NCBI RefSeq assembly: GCF_018403245.1
Contig: NZ_BOSH01000005.1
Location: forward strand, 248,001-312,000
From: Paenibacillus sp. J2TS4
Lineage (GTDB): Bacteria; Bacillota; Bacilli; Paenibacillales; NBRC-103111
Direction of reading: 5' to 3'
Length of the DNA stretch: 64,000 nucleotides
Part shown: one piece after another, positions 26,803 to 35,188 of the stretch
Layout of the letters: the number at the start of each line of letters is the position of its first letter
Position numbering within the stretch: the first letter of the stretch is position 1
The notes under the pieces: model-generated
What the model saw: the letters and a program-made list of their open reading frames with translations, nothing else
What the model was told of the DNA's origin: nothing
The model's database searches: none
Made by a program: the position numbers and the translations under genes

Positions 26803-27134
26803 TAGTTCTCCTTTCAAAGAAAATCTGCCGGTCATTCCCACAATGGATCCAACTCCACAGCTTCGCTTGTGATACGAGGTCAATGCCTCAACCAGCTCAA
26901 TCGTGATGGTTGGTGGTAGTGGGAGAACAGTTTTTGTGTACGGGGTTTCCCCCCAGGGGCTGTCACGTTCTTCCGGCTACCGCCATCATAAAATGACCAT
27001 AAATATAGGCCAACCAGTAATATCTGGTTGACCTAATAATACGAAAGTCAGTGAAAGCTGACTTTCTGGACAGCCCCTTCCCAATTTTTTGCGGATACCT
27101 GCTTAGTGCCTATGCCCTTTTACCCTCGCTAATT
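26803..27134. other. Non-coding flank of the IS110 relic and TetR gene
   Basis: No gene. It contains the 124-bp inverted-repeat-bounded element listed separately and a GC-rich part nearer the transposase start. In intact IS110-group elements the non-coding end upstream of the transposase gene encodes the bridge RNA, so 26803-27080 is where one would look for it. Confidence 0.5.
26955..27078. repeat. 124-bp inverted-repeat-bounded element with two internal hairpins
   Basis: AGGGGCTGTC (26955-26964) and GACAGCCCCT (27069-27078) are perfect 10-bp terminal inverted repeats. Between them lie two clear hairpins: AGGCCAACCAG/CTGGTTGACCT (27007-27034) and GAAAGTCAG/CTGACTTTC (27043-27066). The ends resemble those of some IS1182-type elements, which suggests a miniature transposable element. 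The same folding could instead be part of a structured RNA of the IS110 end. No target-site duplication is evident. Confidence 0.55.
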
Positions 27135-27758
27135 TTATTCCTCGACGGCGATGCCGGCAGCTTTCGAATGCCCGTAGGCAACGATTCTACTAAACTGAGA
27201 TGAAACTTCACCCGTAGGAAGGGGCTTATCGTTTTTAATCCACCAAATGACAATCCCCATGAAAGACGATACGAGGTACTCGAGCAGCAATTCCTTGGAT
27301 ATCGCTAAAGGGGACTTTTCCTGAGCAGGATTCCATCCCTCATTTAATTTATCTTTAATGATATTCTCCATTTTCGCTCGAAACTGATAGATTCTATTAT
27401 CTTCAATTAACATGGCATAGTAAAAGGTGGTGTTCCGCGAAATATGCTCCAGTACAGTTTGCATGACTGTCTCAAGTGTAGAAGTATGGAAAGGACTCAT
27501 ATTGAATGGACATAGAACGACTGCATTCTTTAATTCGCTCAACAACTCATCCATACAAGTGTCCAATAAATCAGGTTTATTGTGGTGATGAAGATAAAAC
27601 GTGTTTCGATTGATCATAGCCCGATCTGCAATATCCTGGATCGTTATCGCTTCATACCCTTTTTCCTGAATAAGCTCATAAAACGCCATTCGAATCGATT
27701 GTCTAGTGCGCAGTATTCTTAGATCCGTTTTTTTACTCATGATTTTAGTTCCCCTCAA
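27135..27758 (-). CDS. TetR/AcrR-family transcriptional regulator
   Basis: The protein has an N-terminal TetR helix-turn-helix (TRQSIRMAFYELIQEKGYEA, then ITIQDIADRAMINRNTFYLH) and a helical C-terminal ligand domain of about 140 residues. The best start is ATG 27740 (MSKKTDLR, 201 residues) behind GAGGGG, while TTG 27758 is the longest reading. It is divergent from the SnoaL-like/YhgE-like pair. A 33-bp palindrome lies just downstream of the -10 box of that operon, so it most likely represses those genes until an inducer binds. Confidence 0.9.
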   Translation of the reverse strand: MRGTKIMSKKTDLRILRTRQSIRMAFYELIQEKGYEAITIQDIADRAMINRNTFYLHHHNKPDLLDTCMDELLSELKNAVVLCPFNMSPFHTSTLETVMQTVLEHISRNTTFYYAMLIEDNRIYQFRAKMENIIKDKLNEGWNPAQEKSPLAISKELLLEYLVSSFMGIVIWWIKNDKPLPTGEVSSQFSRIVAYGHSKAAGIAVEE

Positions 27759-27830
27759 ATTAATTTAGACCGTTAAGCGACAAAGTTTTATGAACTGTAA
27801 CTTATCCTGCAAAAACAAAAATATTAAATA

Positions 27831-27859
27831 TTGAGCGTTGTATTAGTCTCTATTATAAT
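27831..27859 (+). promoter_or_regulatory. Sigma-A-type promoter of the SnoaL-like/YhgE-like operon
   Basis: TTGAGC at 27831-27836 and TATAAT at 27854-27859 with a 17-base spacer, a near-consensus vegetative promoter. It lies 74 bases before the ATG at 27933. Confidence 0.8.
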
Positions 27860-27867
27860 GAGCGAAA

Positions 27868-27900
27868 GATAAATAAACAACATGATGTTCATTATTTATC
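27868..27900. promoter_or_regulatory. 33-bp palindromic operator, probably for the divergent TetR protein
   Basis: Left arm GATAAATAAACAACAT, one central base, right arm ATGTTCATTATTTATC: 14 of 16 positions are palindromic. It begins 9 bases after the -10 box, at or just after the transcription start, where a bound repressor would block RNA polymerase. Size and symmetry suit a TetR dimer or pair of dimers. Confidence 0.75.
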
Positions 27901-27932
27901 TAATGACTATAAACTCTAAGGAGGATATTCCA

Positions 27933-28712
27933 ATGACATTCAATCATCAAAATGAGCTTGCACTTAAGGCAATCGCCGTGCTGGAAAGTTTAGAGAGCGG
28001 CAACCCCGAAGCGATAACGGCTTACGTTCATCCGGATCGATATATTCAGCATAACCAGGCCTTGCCCGATGGCCGTGAAGCCATGCTTGGCGCACTTGAT
28101 CATTTAAAGGAAATGGGTACAAAGGTAAGCATTAAGCGTACTTTAGTCGACGGAGATTATGTGGCTCTTCATTCCGTATATGATTTTCACGGCCCTAAAA
28201 TCGCTATTGATATCTTCCGTTTTGAGAATGGGCTAATCGTCGAGCATTGGGACAATTTGCAAGAGATGACGGAAAAGACGCCAAGCAATCATACGATGAT
28301 TGACGGACCGGTCACGATTAAGGATATCGACAAGACGGATGCTAACAAAGCATTTGTCAAAAGCTATGTGGAGAACATCTTGCTCGGGAAGAACCCCGAC
28401 CTGCTTGCCTCTTACTTTGATGGCGATCACTACATTCAACATAGTCCGCATATTGCAGACGGCCTTTCCGGTCTTCATGCTGCTTTGCAGGCGCTGGAGG
28501 AGAAAAAGATAGAATTTCAATATACTCATGTCCATCAGGTAATCGGACAAGGCGATTTTGTGCTTACGGTGAGTGAAGGTTTCTTCGACGGTCAGCCTAC
28601 CGCTTTCTACGATTTGTTCCGCGTGGAGAATGGAAAGATCGCCGAGCATTGGGACGTCATCGAGGCCATACTGCCGGTAGAAAAACGAAAGAATTCGAAC
28701 AGTAGATTTTGA
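27933..28712 (+). CDS. Tandem SnoaL-like (NTF2-fold) protein
   Basis: From the ATG at 27933 (strong AAGGAGG) this encodes 259 residues made of two SnoaL-like domains. Each has the same signature: a YIQHN/YIQHS segment, a GxxA-Lxx(L/A) helix, and (I/L)FR-ENG-I-EHWD near its end (about residues 90-105 and 225-240). SnoaL-fold proteins include polyketide cyclases and many small-molecule isomerases or binding proteins. Fusion of two copies in one chain suggests an internal duplication and an intramolecular pseudo-dimer. It is the first gene of an operon with a YhgE-like membrane protein under a TetR repressor. An upstream in-frame ATG at 27882 lies inside the operator and is unlikely. Confidence 0.8.
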   Translation: MTFNHQNELALKAIAVLESLESGNPEAITAYVHPDRYIQHNQALPDGREAMLGALDHLKEMGTKVSIKRTLVDGDYVALHSVYDFHGPKIAIDIFRFENGLIVEHWDNLQEMTEKTPSNHTMIDGPVTIKDIDKTDANKAFVKSYVENILLGKNPDLLASYFDGDHYIQHSPHIADGLSGLHAALQALEEKKIEFQYTHVHQVIGQGDFVLTVSEGFFDGQPTAFYDLFRVENGKIAEHWDVIEAILPVEKRKNSNSRF

Positions 28713-28752
28713 GGTTGGTGCAGCTGAATCGCAAGAAAGACAGAGGAAACGT

Positions 28753-29946
28753 ATGAGCTTATTGAAAAACAAATTCATTATTGCATTACCCCTTATTGTT
28801 ATTGCAGTTATCTTCATTTTTAGCCTTGCTATGATTCCTAGCATCAATCCTGTTCCCCATAACCTGCCCATTGCCATTGTGAATGAGGATCAAGGCTTGA
28901 CGGTCTCAAACGTAAATATGGGCGAGACGGTTGTGTCTAACATTCAGTCTGCAACCTCTGCGAATGCGGATGGGGAGCCGGCGATGAAATGGATCGAAGT
29001 TGGTAGTGAAGAAGGAGTAAGAGCAGGACTCGATAATCAGGAATATTATGCGGCATTGGTGATTCCCAAGGATTTTAGCGAGAAGCAAGCATCGCTAATG
29101 ACGCCCGATCCGTCCTCACCCCGGATGCGGATTTATATCAACCAAGGCATGAATGCATCGACATCTAGTATGGTTGGGGAAATGCTAAACCTAGCGATTA
29201 GTGGCATAAATGAGGAGATACGTACTGAGATATTGGCGACTTTCGATCAGCAAGGCGCTGCGATTTCGACGAAACAAGCCGCTGCATTCGCTTCACCAAT
29301 CGTTAGCGAAGTCATCTATGTGAATGCAATCGGTACGCATAGTGCGAACGGGAATTCACCGGTTTTGATGTTTCAACCTTTATGGATGGCCAGTCTAATC
29401 GGAAATGTAATTTTCTTGCTTGTAAAAAACAAATCGAATTACGCGAATCGTAATGAACGGCTTCGGGCGAATATAGTCCAAGTCTTTTGGGGAGCGGTCA
29501 TTGCTTTGGCGGCTGGATTTAGCTTCACTTGGTTCGCCGAGAGTTGGGGCTTACACATTTCTCAGTTCACGGAAACAGCTTTATTCTTGGCCATTGCTTA
29601 TTTAGCATTTTTCCTCATGATAGCTGCTGTTTTCTCTTGGATTGGACTGAAAGGCATGATTATTTTTGTACTGTTCCTTTTTTTCAGTGCGCCACTCCTT
29701 AGTTTCGCTCCCGAGTTGATATCTCCGTTTTACCGGGATTGGATACTATCATGGTTGCCGATGCGCTTCATGGTTGAAGGGCTGCGTGAGTTGTTCTTCT
29801 TTGGGCAAGGCCTACGCATGAATCATCCGACAATCGTCTTAATCTGGATCGGCGCCTGCGGCCTCTTGGTCTTGCTTGCATCTGCCTTTAAACATTCCCG
29901 TCAACCGGAACGGAAGCAAGAGGTTGAAATTGCACATACCTCCTAA
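28753..29946 (+). CDS. YhgE/Pip-like (DUF3533-type) membrane protein
   Basis: A 397-residue protein with an N-terminal membrane helix (about 9-28), a large extracellular domain (about 30-205, starting PIAIVNEDQGLTV, the usual opening of YhgE/Pip and ABC-2 type permease relatives) and about five to six C-terminal membrane segments. Homologues are found next to TetR regulators and are linked to export or to phage and toxin sensitivity. The N-x-D-x-G motif after the first helix is well conserved in the superfamily. The ATG follows AGAGGAAAC, 40 bases after the SnoaL-like gene. A terminator follows, so this is the end of the operon. Confidence 0.8.
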   Translation: MSLLKNKFIIALPLIVIAVIFIFSLAMIPSINPVPHNLPIAIVNEDQGLTVSNVNMGETVVSNIQSATSANADGEPAMKWIEVGSEEGVRAGLDNQEYYAALVIPKDFSEKQASLMTPDPSSPRMRIYINQGMNASTSSMVGEMLNLAISGINEEIRTEILATFDQQGAAISTKQAAAFASPIVSEVIYVNAIGTHSANGNSPVLMFQPLWMASLIGNVIFLLVKNKSNYANRNERLRANIVQVFWGAVIALAAGFSFTWFAESWGLHISQFTETALFLAIAYLAFFLMIAAVFSWIGLKGMIIFVLFLFFSAPLLSFAPELISPFYRDWILSWLPMRFMVEGLRELFFFGQGLRMNHPTIVLIWIGACGLLVLLASAFKHSRQPERKQEVEIAHTS

Positions 29947-29959
29947 TAAAATCATCTTG

Positions 29960-29982
29960 GGCACCCGTTAGGGTGCCTTTGC
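29960..29982 (+). terminator. Intrinsic terminator after the YhgE-like gene
   Basis: GGCACCC/GGGTGCC 7-bp stem with a GTTA tetraloop, followed by a short T-run (TTTG). It starts 14 bases after the stop codon. Confidence 0.75.
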
Positions 29983-29989
29983 ATCTCCA

Positions 29990-30174
29990 TTTTCGCACTA
30001 TAGATGATATGGAGAGCCGTACCGCAAGTAGGGAATATTTAGAAGGGGGTTTTTCGCTAAGTATACTAGTTTATGGTAATATATAGACCGAATCGGTAAC
30101 TATAAGGACTTTTATGAGGAATATACAAACTTTGAAGAGGCAAGAAAATTATTGTTAGAATTTTCGTCCAAGTA
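29990..30174 (+). pseudogene. Possible C-terminal scrap of an unknown gene
   Basis: Two short protein-like readings follow each other in different frames: one with MESRTASREYLEGGFSLSIL, then one with NYKDFYEEYTNFEEARKLLL ending FSSK at a TAA (30174). A strong terminator hairpin follows 42 bases later, which suits the 3' end of a former gene. No start, ribosome binding site or family is recognisable. Confidence 0.3.
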
Positions 30175-30215
30175 ATTAATTCCGCTAACGGGATCGATAG
30201 GTCAATAAAGACATG

Positions 30216-30250
30216 ACGGCAACCGACGATAACGATCGGTTGCCGTTTTT
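30216..30250 (+). terminator. Strong intrinsic terminator
   Basis: ACGGCAACCGA/TCGGTTGCCGT, an 11-bp perfect stem with a 9-base loop, followed by TTTTT on the plus strand. The gene it once served appears decayed (29990-30174). On the minus strand it could also stop transcription from the headless TetR frame. Confidence 0.8.
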
Positions 30251-30343
30251 CATTGAAGTAACGGGCAATTATCCGCAACTGGTTTTCTAGATCCTTGGAT
30301 TATAAGGTCCGTCCCATAGATAATCCCCTAACTTGTCGTCTTC

Positions 30344-30790
30344 TCAAATCTTGTCCCGATCCCCCGTCTTTGCAGACAGCACATCCCATACACTCATCAG
30401 TTGAGTTATGGCAGAGTCAATTGCCTCGTATGGAACATCGTCTCGGGCTTGTGTCGAAATTCCTCGAAGAAATGTTTCAAATAAGGTAACCAGCATGGCA
30501 ATATCCGTAGAATCGGGCAAATCACCAATTGCTACGGCCCGTTCTATACAATCTTTCAGCCAGTTGCGGATCTTTTCTCGTTCCTTGGAGAGCATCTCTC
30601 GGATGTGATTTTGCTCAGGAGAACAGGTTACTGCGGATAAAACTAACAGACAGCCTAAAGGGTGGGACCTCTCTGTCTGCATCCGTGCCGACCGCCGTAA
30701 TCCCTGCTCGATGGCTGCTTTCGGGGGTATACTTGTATCCCGGAAACTTTCCGAAACCTGTCCATACGATGACATATATTGATCAACCAC
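30344..30790 (-). pseudogene. TetR-family regulator lacking its DNA-binding domain
   Basis: The 148 residues match the C-terminal half of TetR proteins (VDQYMSSYGQVSESF, then HPLGCLLVLSAVTCS and the final helices). The upstream sequence remains protein-like for only five more codons before a stop, and no helix-turn-helix is encoded. The missing part would be about 45 residues. The ATG used by the frame has no ribosome binding site. It is therefore a 5'-truncated relic. A product, if made, could only dimerise or bind ligand. Confidence 0.7.
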
Positions 30791-31190
30791 TTGCCTTAAA
30801 GTTTAAGCTGTTCTACTATCTTATCCCAACGACTTTACATTACTATGACAAATAGTGCGAAAAATAATGAATTTTTTCGCTTACAGTAGTTTTGACTTCA
30901 AGAGGCTGTTCAAAAACCATCAATTCTGCCTGGAGACAGCTCAATAATCGGTCGACAGAGAGTCCAGAATTGGGAAGGAAAGGGTGTATGGATGTAGCAG
31001 GATTATGCTTAGTGAAATATCATTCCCCCGAAACCTATTTTTGGATAGACGTATCCCTTAGGTGATGAATTACATTCTTTTGAAGTTAAAAGTGAAAAGA
31101 AGTATAGAAAATAATGGTCAAATCGTGTATTATAACAAACAAACGTATGGTTTATTGTACATACAAATCCGCAATAAGGGAGCGAACACC
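30791..31190. other. Non-coding region before the oxidoreductase gene
   Basis: No gene found. The 3' part (31060-31190) is open in frame with the oxidoreductase but has low-complexity, AT-rich codons and no start signal, so it is read as its leader. An AGGCTGTTCAAAAA sequence near 30911 resembles IS ends but has no partner nearby. Confidence 0.4.
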
Positions 31191-32450
31191 ATGCAGCAAC
31201 TTACAGCCATTATGATCGGAGCGGGAGCCCGAGGAGCCGGGGGCTATGCGCCTTATGCGCTCGATTATCCGCATGAGTTGAAATTCGTCGCCGTAGCAGA
31301 GGCGAATCCGGAGCGGCGGGCCAAGTTTGCCGAGGAGCACGGCATTCCTGCGGAGCGCAGCTATGCGTCTTGGGAACAGCTGCTAGAGCAGCCGAAGCTA
31401 GCCGAAATCGCCATGATCTGCACGCAGGACCGGATGCACTTTGAACCGACTTTGAAAGCGCTCGACAAAAAGTATCACGTCCTGCTGGAGAAGCCGATGT
31501 CGCCGGATCCGAAGGAATGCATTGAAATGGAACGCGCGGCCAGGGATAACGACCGGCTGCTGACGATTTGCCATGTGCTTCGCTACACGCCATTCTGGTC
31601 GGCAATCAAGCGGGTGATCCAGGAGGGCCGCATCGGCCAGATCGTATCGATCCAGCTGAACGAGAATGTAGGCTACTGGCACATTGCGCACAGTTTCGTG
31701 CGCGGGAACTGGAACAATTCCGACACGTCCAGTCCGATGATTCTAGCGAAATCGTGCCATGACATGGACGTGCTGTCCTGGCTTATGGACGAGCCGTGCG
31801 TGCGCGTCAGCTCCTACGGCTCGCTGATGCATTTCCATTCCGGCAATGCGCCGGAAGGCTCGACGGACTACTGTCTCAACGGCTGTGCCGTCGAATCGAC
31901 CTGCCCCTATTCCGCGCCGAGATTTTATTTAGGTGAAGGCAAGGGATGGGCAAGACATTTTACGGAAGATTTGTCCCGGGACCATATCGTAAAAGGATTG
32001 AAAGAAACGAATTACGGACGCTGCGTGTACAAGAGCGATAACAATGTGGTGGACCACCAGGTCGTCAACATGGAGTTCGCAAACGGTGCGACGGCCATGT
32101 TCAGCATGTGCGGCTTTACCCGCCATCAGGAGCGGCGTATTCAGATTATGGGGACGAAAGGCGAGCTTCGAGGGGAAGAGGGAAAAATCACCATCATGGA
32201 TTTCGTTACCCACGAAGAGCATGAAATCACAATACCGCCGCAAACGACCGGCCACGGAGGAGGAGATAGCGGGATTGTACGCAGCTTCCTGAACGAAGTT
32301 CGCGGCTACGACGGCGGAGAGAGCCTCACCTCGGCTTCGGCATCCGTCCGCAGCCACCTGATGGCGTTCGCGGCGGAGGAATCCAGGCTGAACAACGGAA
32401 AGTCGATCGAGCTGGAGGATTATTACAAAAAGGTCACGACATTTGTTTAA
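31191..32450 (+). CDS. Gfo/Idh/MocA-family NAD(P)-dependent oxidoreductase
   Basis: From the ATG at 31191 (AAGGGAG eight bases upstream) it encodes 419 residues. The N-terminal Rossmann fold begins TAIMIGAGARGAGGYAPYA and includes AMICTQDRMH. The catalytic EKPMS motif follows at about residue 100 (VLLEKPMSPDP), and a C-terminal alpha/beta domain carries CHDMDVLSWL, the His-Asp catalytic segment. Such enzymes oxidise or reduce hydroxyl groups of sugars and cyclitols. A Cys-rich insertion (LNGCAVESTCPYSAPRFYLG) is shared with a subgroup of Firmicute members and may bind a metal. The gene stands alone and is GC-rich compared with its surroundings. Confidence 0.88.
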   Translation: MQQLTAIMIGAGARGAGGYAPYALDYPHELKFVAVAEANPERRAKFAEEHGIPAERSYASWEQLLEQPKLAEIAMICTQDRMHFEPTLKALDKKYHVLLEKPMSPDPKECIEMERAARDNDRLLTICHVLRYTPFWSAIKRVIQEGRIGQIVSIQLNENVGYWHIAHSFVRGNWNNSDTSSPMILAKSCHDMDVLSWLMDEPCVRVSSYGSLMHFHSGNAPEGSTDYCLNGCAVESTCPYSAPRFYLGEGKGWARHFTEDLSRDHIVKGLKETNYGRCVYKSDNNVVDHQVVNMEFANGATAMFSMCGFTRHQERRIQIMGTKGELRGEEGKITIMDFVTHEEHEITIPPQTTGHGGGDSGIVRSFLNEVRGYDGGESLTSASASVRSHLMAFAAEESRLNNGKSIELEDYYKKVTTFV

Positions 32451-32535
32451 TCGGAGAGCTGCATCTCATTTATTTAACCGGTCAGGATATGAGATTTGCG
32501 ATGACGTATTGGGGCGCTGATGGCGATTTCTTAAA

Positions 32536-32720
32536 ATGCAACTTCAGACGAAGTCTTATCTCACGGCAGGCGACATGCATGTTTTGGAGGAGTGAAGACT
32601 TTGTAAAGATTCATCGTAGGCTTCCAAACGGACAAAGGCGGAAATCCATATATCCTTCACCCACTTCGCCTGATGCTAACAGACGTACTTGAAGCGGTTC
32701 TGAAAACCCTGCTTTTATAA
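32536..32720 (+). pseudogene. Relic of a RelA/SpoT-type HD phosphohydrolase
   Basis: The rightward reading GFQTDKGGNPYILHPLRLML is the characteristic N-terminal HD motif of (p)ppGpp hydrolases and related small HD proteins (HxGQxxKxGxPYxxHPLxVM). Before it, in another frame, MQLQTKSYLTAGDMHVLEE followed by a stop looks like the same protein's start. After HPLRLML the frame ends within 14 codons, so the rest of the HD domain is missing. A frameshift and a deletion make this inactive. Confidence 0.7.
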
Positions 32721-32737
32721 AATCTTCTTAATACAAG

Positions 32738-32776
32738 ATCAAGCCGGAAGCAATTCGCATCCGGCTTGTCTTTTTA
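32738..32776 (+). terminator. Intrinsic terminator, copy 2 of a duplicated element
   Basis: CAAGCCGGA/TCCGGCTTG, a 9-bp perfect stem, with a GC/GC inner step and AATT loop, followed by TCTTTTTAT. It stops rightward transcripts from the oxidoreductase side before they run into the convergent DinB gene. Confidence 0.8.
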
Positions 32777-32808
32777 TACATATATGGAAAATCCAATGAA
32801 TGGCTGCT

Positions 32809-33288
32809 TTATCCCATTTGTTCTTTCGTCGGACCCATGACTCCCGGTACGGTAAGCCCGGCTTGACGAAGCAGTACGGTCATCTGGCCGCGATGATGCG
32901 TATCATGAGCGAGCAGTGTACGGAGCAGTTTTCCGCGTGCCATTTCCCTACCCATAGCAGACACAGTTTCACTCAACATATCATCCGTCAGCGCACTTGT
33001 GACCCCTTCCTGCACATCCGCGGCCATACGGCGATAGGCCTCTGCAATTTCGCTCACCTTGCCCGGTACATCATCCCGCGTACCCGCAGGCTGCACTTTA
33101 ACCCCGACCAAGCCTGTAAAAAACGCCGGGCTCGTCGCCAAATGCCATCCCAGCCAGCCAAGCGTGCTATGTCCTTCCACAATCGCTTGTCCAAGCTTGT
33201 CGTCCGTAATCGCCTCGATAACCCGCAGCGTACCTGCCGTCTGTTCATTCCAATCCGCAATAAAGTCGTCTATTTTGCGGTACATCAT
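32809..33288 (-). CDS. DinB-family protein (intact copy)
   Basis: From the ATG at 33288 (AAGGAG six bases upstream; a second ATG follows at 33285) it encodes 159 residues. The fold is a four-helix bundle with a His triad: one in GWLGWHLATS and two in HDTHHRGQM. Family members bind divalent metal, and several are thiol (bacillithiol) transferases. Here the substrate is unknown. An upstream reading to 33348 has no ribosome binding site. A broken paralogue lies about 22 kb away. Confidence 0.85.
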   Translation of the reverse strand: MMYRKIDDFIADWNEQTAGTLRVIEAITDDKLGQAIVEGHSTLGWLGWHLATSPAFFTGLVGVKVQPAGTRDDVPGKVSEIAEAYRRMAADVQEGVTSALTDDMLSETVSAMGREMARGKLLRTLLAHDTHHRGQMTVLLRQAGLTVPGVMGPTKEQMG

Positions 33289-33477
33289 CGTCACTCCTTT
33301 TTTCAGATGTTTATATTCAATTTTAAGGAAACAGCCTACAGAATGCAATCGTAATGCCCGTAAATTTTCTTTAGGTTTGGCTATTAAACCATAAATATCG
33401 TAAAAAATAGTACCAAGTCATAGTACCTTGTTATATAATTATGGTTGAAATTACCATTATCTTATGGAGGAGATAGT

Positions 33478-33975
33478 ATGGATGATTTTGGAAAAAATCT
33501 ATTTACAGCTAGAGAGCGATTGTTAAATGAGATTTCATCCCTAAATGACGGTGAATTCAATCGTACATTTGAGATTAGTAAGTGGAGTATAGGTCAGATT
33601 TGTCATCATTTATTGAAGACGGAAACTTTGTCCAGAAAGGCCATTTTATTCGGGCTTGATCAAAGGATTTTATCCGAAACCGACCGAAAGTCTATTCAAA
33701 TTGTGTTAGATAGGTCTGTGAAGTACCAAGCACCTGCGATTGCAGAACCTGGTTCGGGACCTTTTCAAGTTCCACAGATCATTCAACGATTAAGCGACTC
33801 AAGAAATAAATTAATCGATGTTCTTGATAAGGTTGATGATAAATCCATTTTGAAGGAAATTGCCGTGAATCATCCCAGGTTTGGTGACTTGCCATTAGAT
33901 CAGTGGATCGAACTGTTATATTTACACGAGCAACGACATATAGAGCAAATAAAAGATCTAAAAGCACTTCTCTAA
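33478..33975 (+). CDS. DinB_2-type (DinB superfamily) protein
   Basis: From the ATG at 33478 (GGAGGAG ahead) it encodes 165 residues. WSIGQICHHLLKTETLSRKA contains the first metal-binding His region and YLHEQRHIEQIKDL the C-terminal His pair, the usual pattern of the DinB_2 subfamily. It is only distantly related to the neighbouring DinB gene and is much more AT-rich. It is divergent from that gene, with about 190 bases between them. A terminator follows. Confidence 0.82.
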   Translation: MDDFGKNLFTARERLLNEISSLNDGEFNRTFEISKWSIGQICHHLLKTETLSRKAILFGLDQRILSETDRKSIQIVLDRSVKYQAPAIAEPGSGPFQVPQIIQRLSDSRNKLIDVLDKVDDKSILKEIAVNHPRFGDLPLDQWIELLYLHEQRHIEQIKDLKALL

Positions 33976-33990
33976 TACGGCAGTTAAATT

Positions 33991-34020
33991 AATCGCCTTT
34001 TCAATGGGCGATTTTCTTTT
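33991..34020 (+). terminator. Intrinsic terminator after the DinB_2 gene
   Basis: AATCGCC/GGCGATT stem with a loop of about 9 bases, followed by TTCTTTT on the plus strand, 16 bases after the stop codon. Confidence 0.75.
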
Positions 34021-34195
34021 ACTCGATAATCAACAATAAACGAAAACAGAGCCAATGTTTAAGATATAATCGCCAGCTCAGCACTTAAAACGCCCTAACT
34101 TCGAATCCATTCTATCCTGGTAACCTCATGAAGCGAATGTGCCTTAGATCAATGTTGCTTCCATTGAGCAAATAACTCTGATCAAGAGCTATGAC

Positions 34196-35188
34196 CTAGC
34201 CAGGGACATCGATGTCTTCAAAATGAAAGCACGCCGTCTGATGGCCGGACTCGCCTGGAACCGAACGCAGCGCGGGGGCCTCGGAACGGCAGCGGTCGCT
34301 GGCATACCTGCAGCGGGTATGGAACCGGCAGCCTGACGGAGGATCGATCGGGGAAGGGACATCTCCCTTCAACAGAATGCGCTCCGCTTTGCGTTCGGGG
34401 TTCAGAGTCGGAATGGCGGACAGCAAGGCGCGTGTATACGGGTGCCGCGGCTGACGGAATAAGGAGGCGGAGTCGGCGATTTCGACGATCGTTCCCAGGT
34501 ACATGACAATGATCCGGTCGGAAATATGGCGTACGACCCCCAGATCATGCGAGATGAACAGATAGGTCAGCTTGAATTCCCGCTGCAGCGCCTGCAGCAG
34601 ATTGAGCACCTGGGCCTGGATGGAGACGTCCAGGGCGGAGACGGCCTCGTCGCAGATGATCAGCCTCGGGTTGACGGACAGCGCCCGGGCGATGCCGATC
34701 CGCTGACGCTGTCCCCCGCTGAATTCATGTGGGTAGCGGTCCGCTTGGTGGGAGGACAGGCCGACGGTTTCCAGCAGCTCGACCGCTCGCGGCCGGCGCC
34801 GGTTCTTGGGCACGACATTTTGGATTTCCATCGCCTCTTCCAGCACCTGCACGGCGGTTTTCCTCGGATTGAGGGAGGCATACGGGTCCTGGAAAATGAT
34901 CTGAATGTCTTTCCGTTTGCGGTTCATGGCCTTCTTGCCGAGCGAGAGCAGATTGGTGCCGTCGAACAGAATCTCCCCGGAGGTCGGTTCATCCAGGCGC
35001 AGAATGGCGCGTCCGGTCGTCGATTTGCCGCAGCCCGATTCCCCGACGAGGCTGACGGTCTCCCCTTCGCGGACGGTGAAGGAAATATCATCGACAGCTT
35101 TGACATAGTTGACCGTTCGCCCAAATATGCCGCCCTTGATTGGAAAATACTGCTTCAGCCGATTCACGGTCAGAAGTGTTTTGCTCAT
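34196..35188 (-). CDS. Oligopeptide/dipeptide ABC transporter ATPase, OppF/DppF type
   Basis: From the ATG at 35188 (330 residues; it overlaps the upstream stop by four bases, ATGA). Walker A is GESGCGKST, the signature is [15 protein letters not shown], Walker B is [12 protein letters not shown], and the H-loop is [10 protein letters not shown]. The C-terminal [14 protein letters not shown] segment is the oligopeptide-transporter C-terminal domain that often binds an Fe-S cluster. It is the last gene of a leftward operon with two permeases and the OppD-type ATPase. A reading from 35221 would overlap OppD further and is less likely. Confidence 0.92.
   Translation of the reverse strand: MSKTLLTVNRLKQYFPIKGGIFGRTVNYVKAVDDISFTVREGETVSLVGESGCGKSTTGRAILRLDEPTSGEILFDGTNLLSLGKKAMNRKRKDIQIIFQDPYASLNPRKTAVQVLEEAMEIQNVVPKNRRRPRAVELLETVGLSSHQADRYPHEFSGGQRQRIGIARALSVNPRLIICDEAVSALDVSIQAQVLNLLQALQREFKLTYLFISHDLGVVRHISDRIIVMYLGTIVEIADSASLFRQPRHPYTRALLSAIPTLNPERKAERILLKGDVPSPIDPPSGCRFHTRCRYASDRCRSEAPALRSVPGESGHQTACFHFEDIDVPG

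Larger units (their letters stand above)
32738..33320. repeat. Duplicated segment, copy 2 (partner at 10474-11045)
   Basis: It contains the intact DinB-family gene, its upstream ribosome binding region and the terminator. Copy 1 shows the same order but has lesions. Both copies keep the same orientation relative to the window. Confidence 0.85.

Noticed and set aside
28233..28877. A 214-residue minus-strand open frame opposite the SnoaL-like/YhgE-like genes
   Set aside because: Shadow spanning two good genes.
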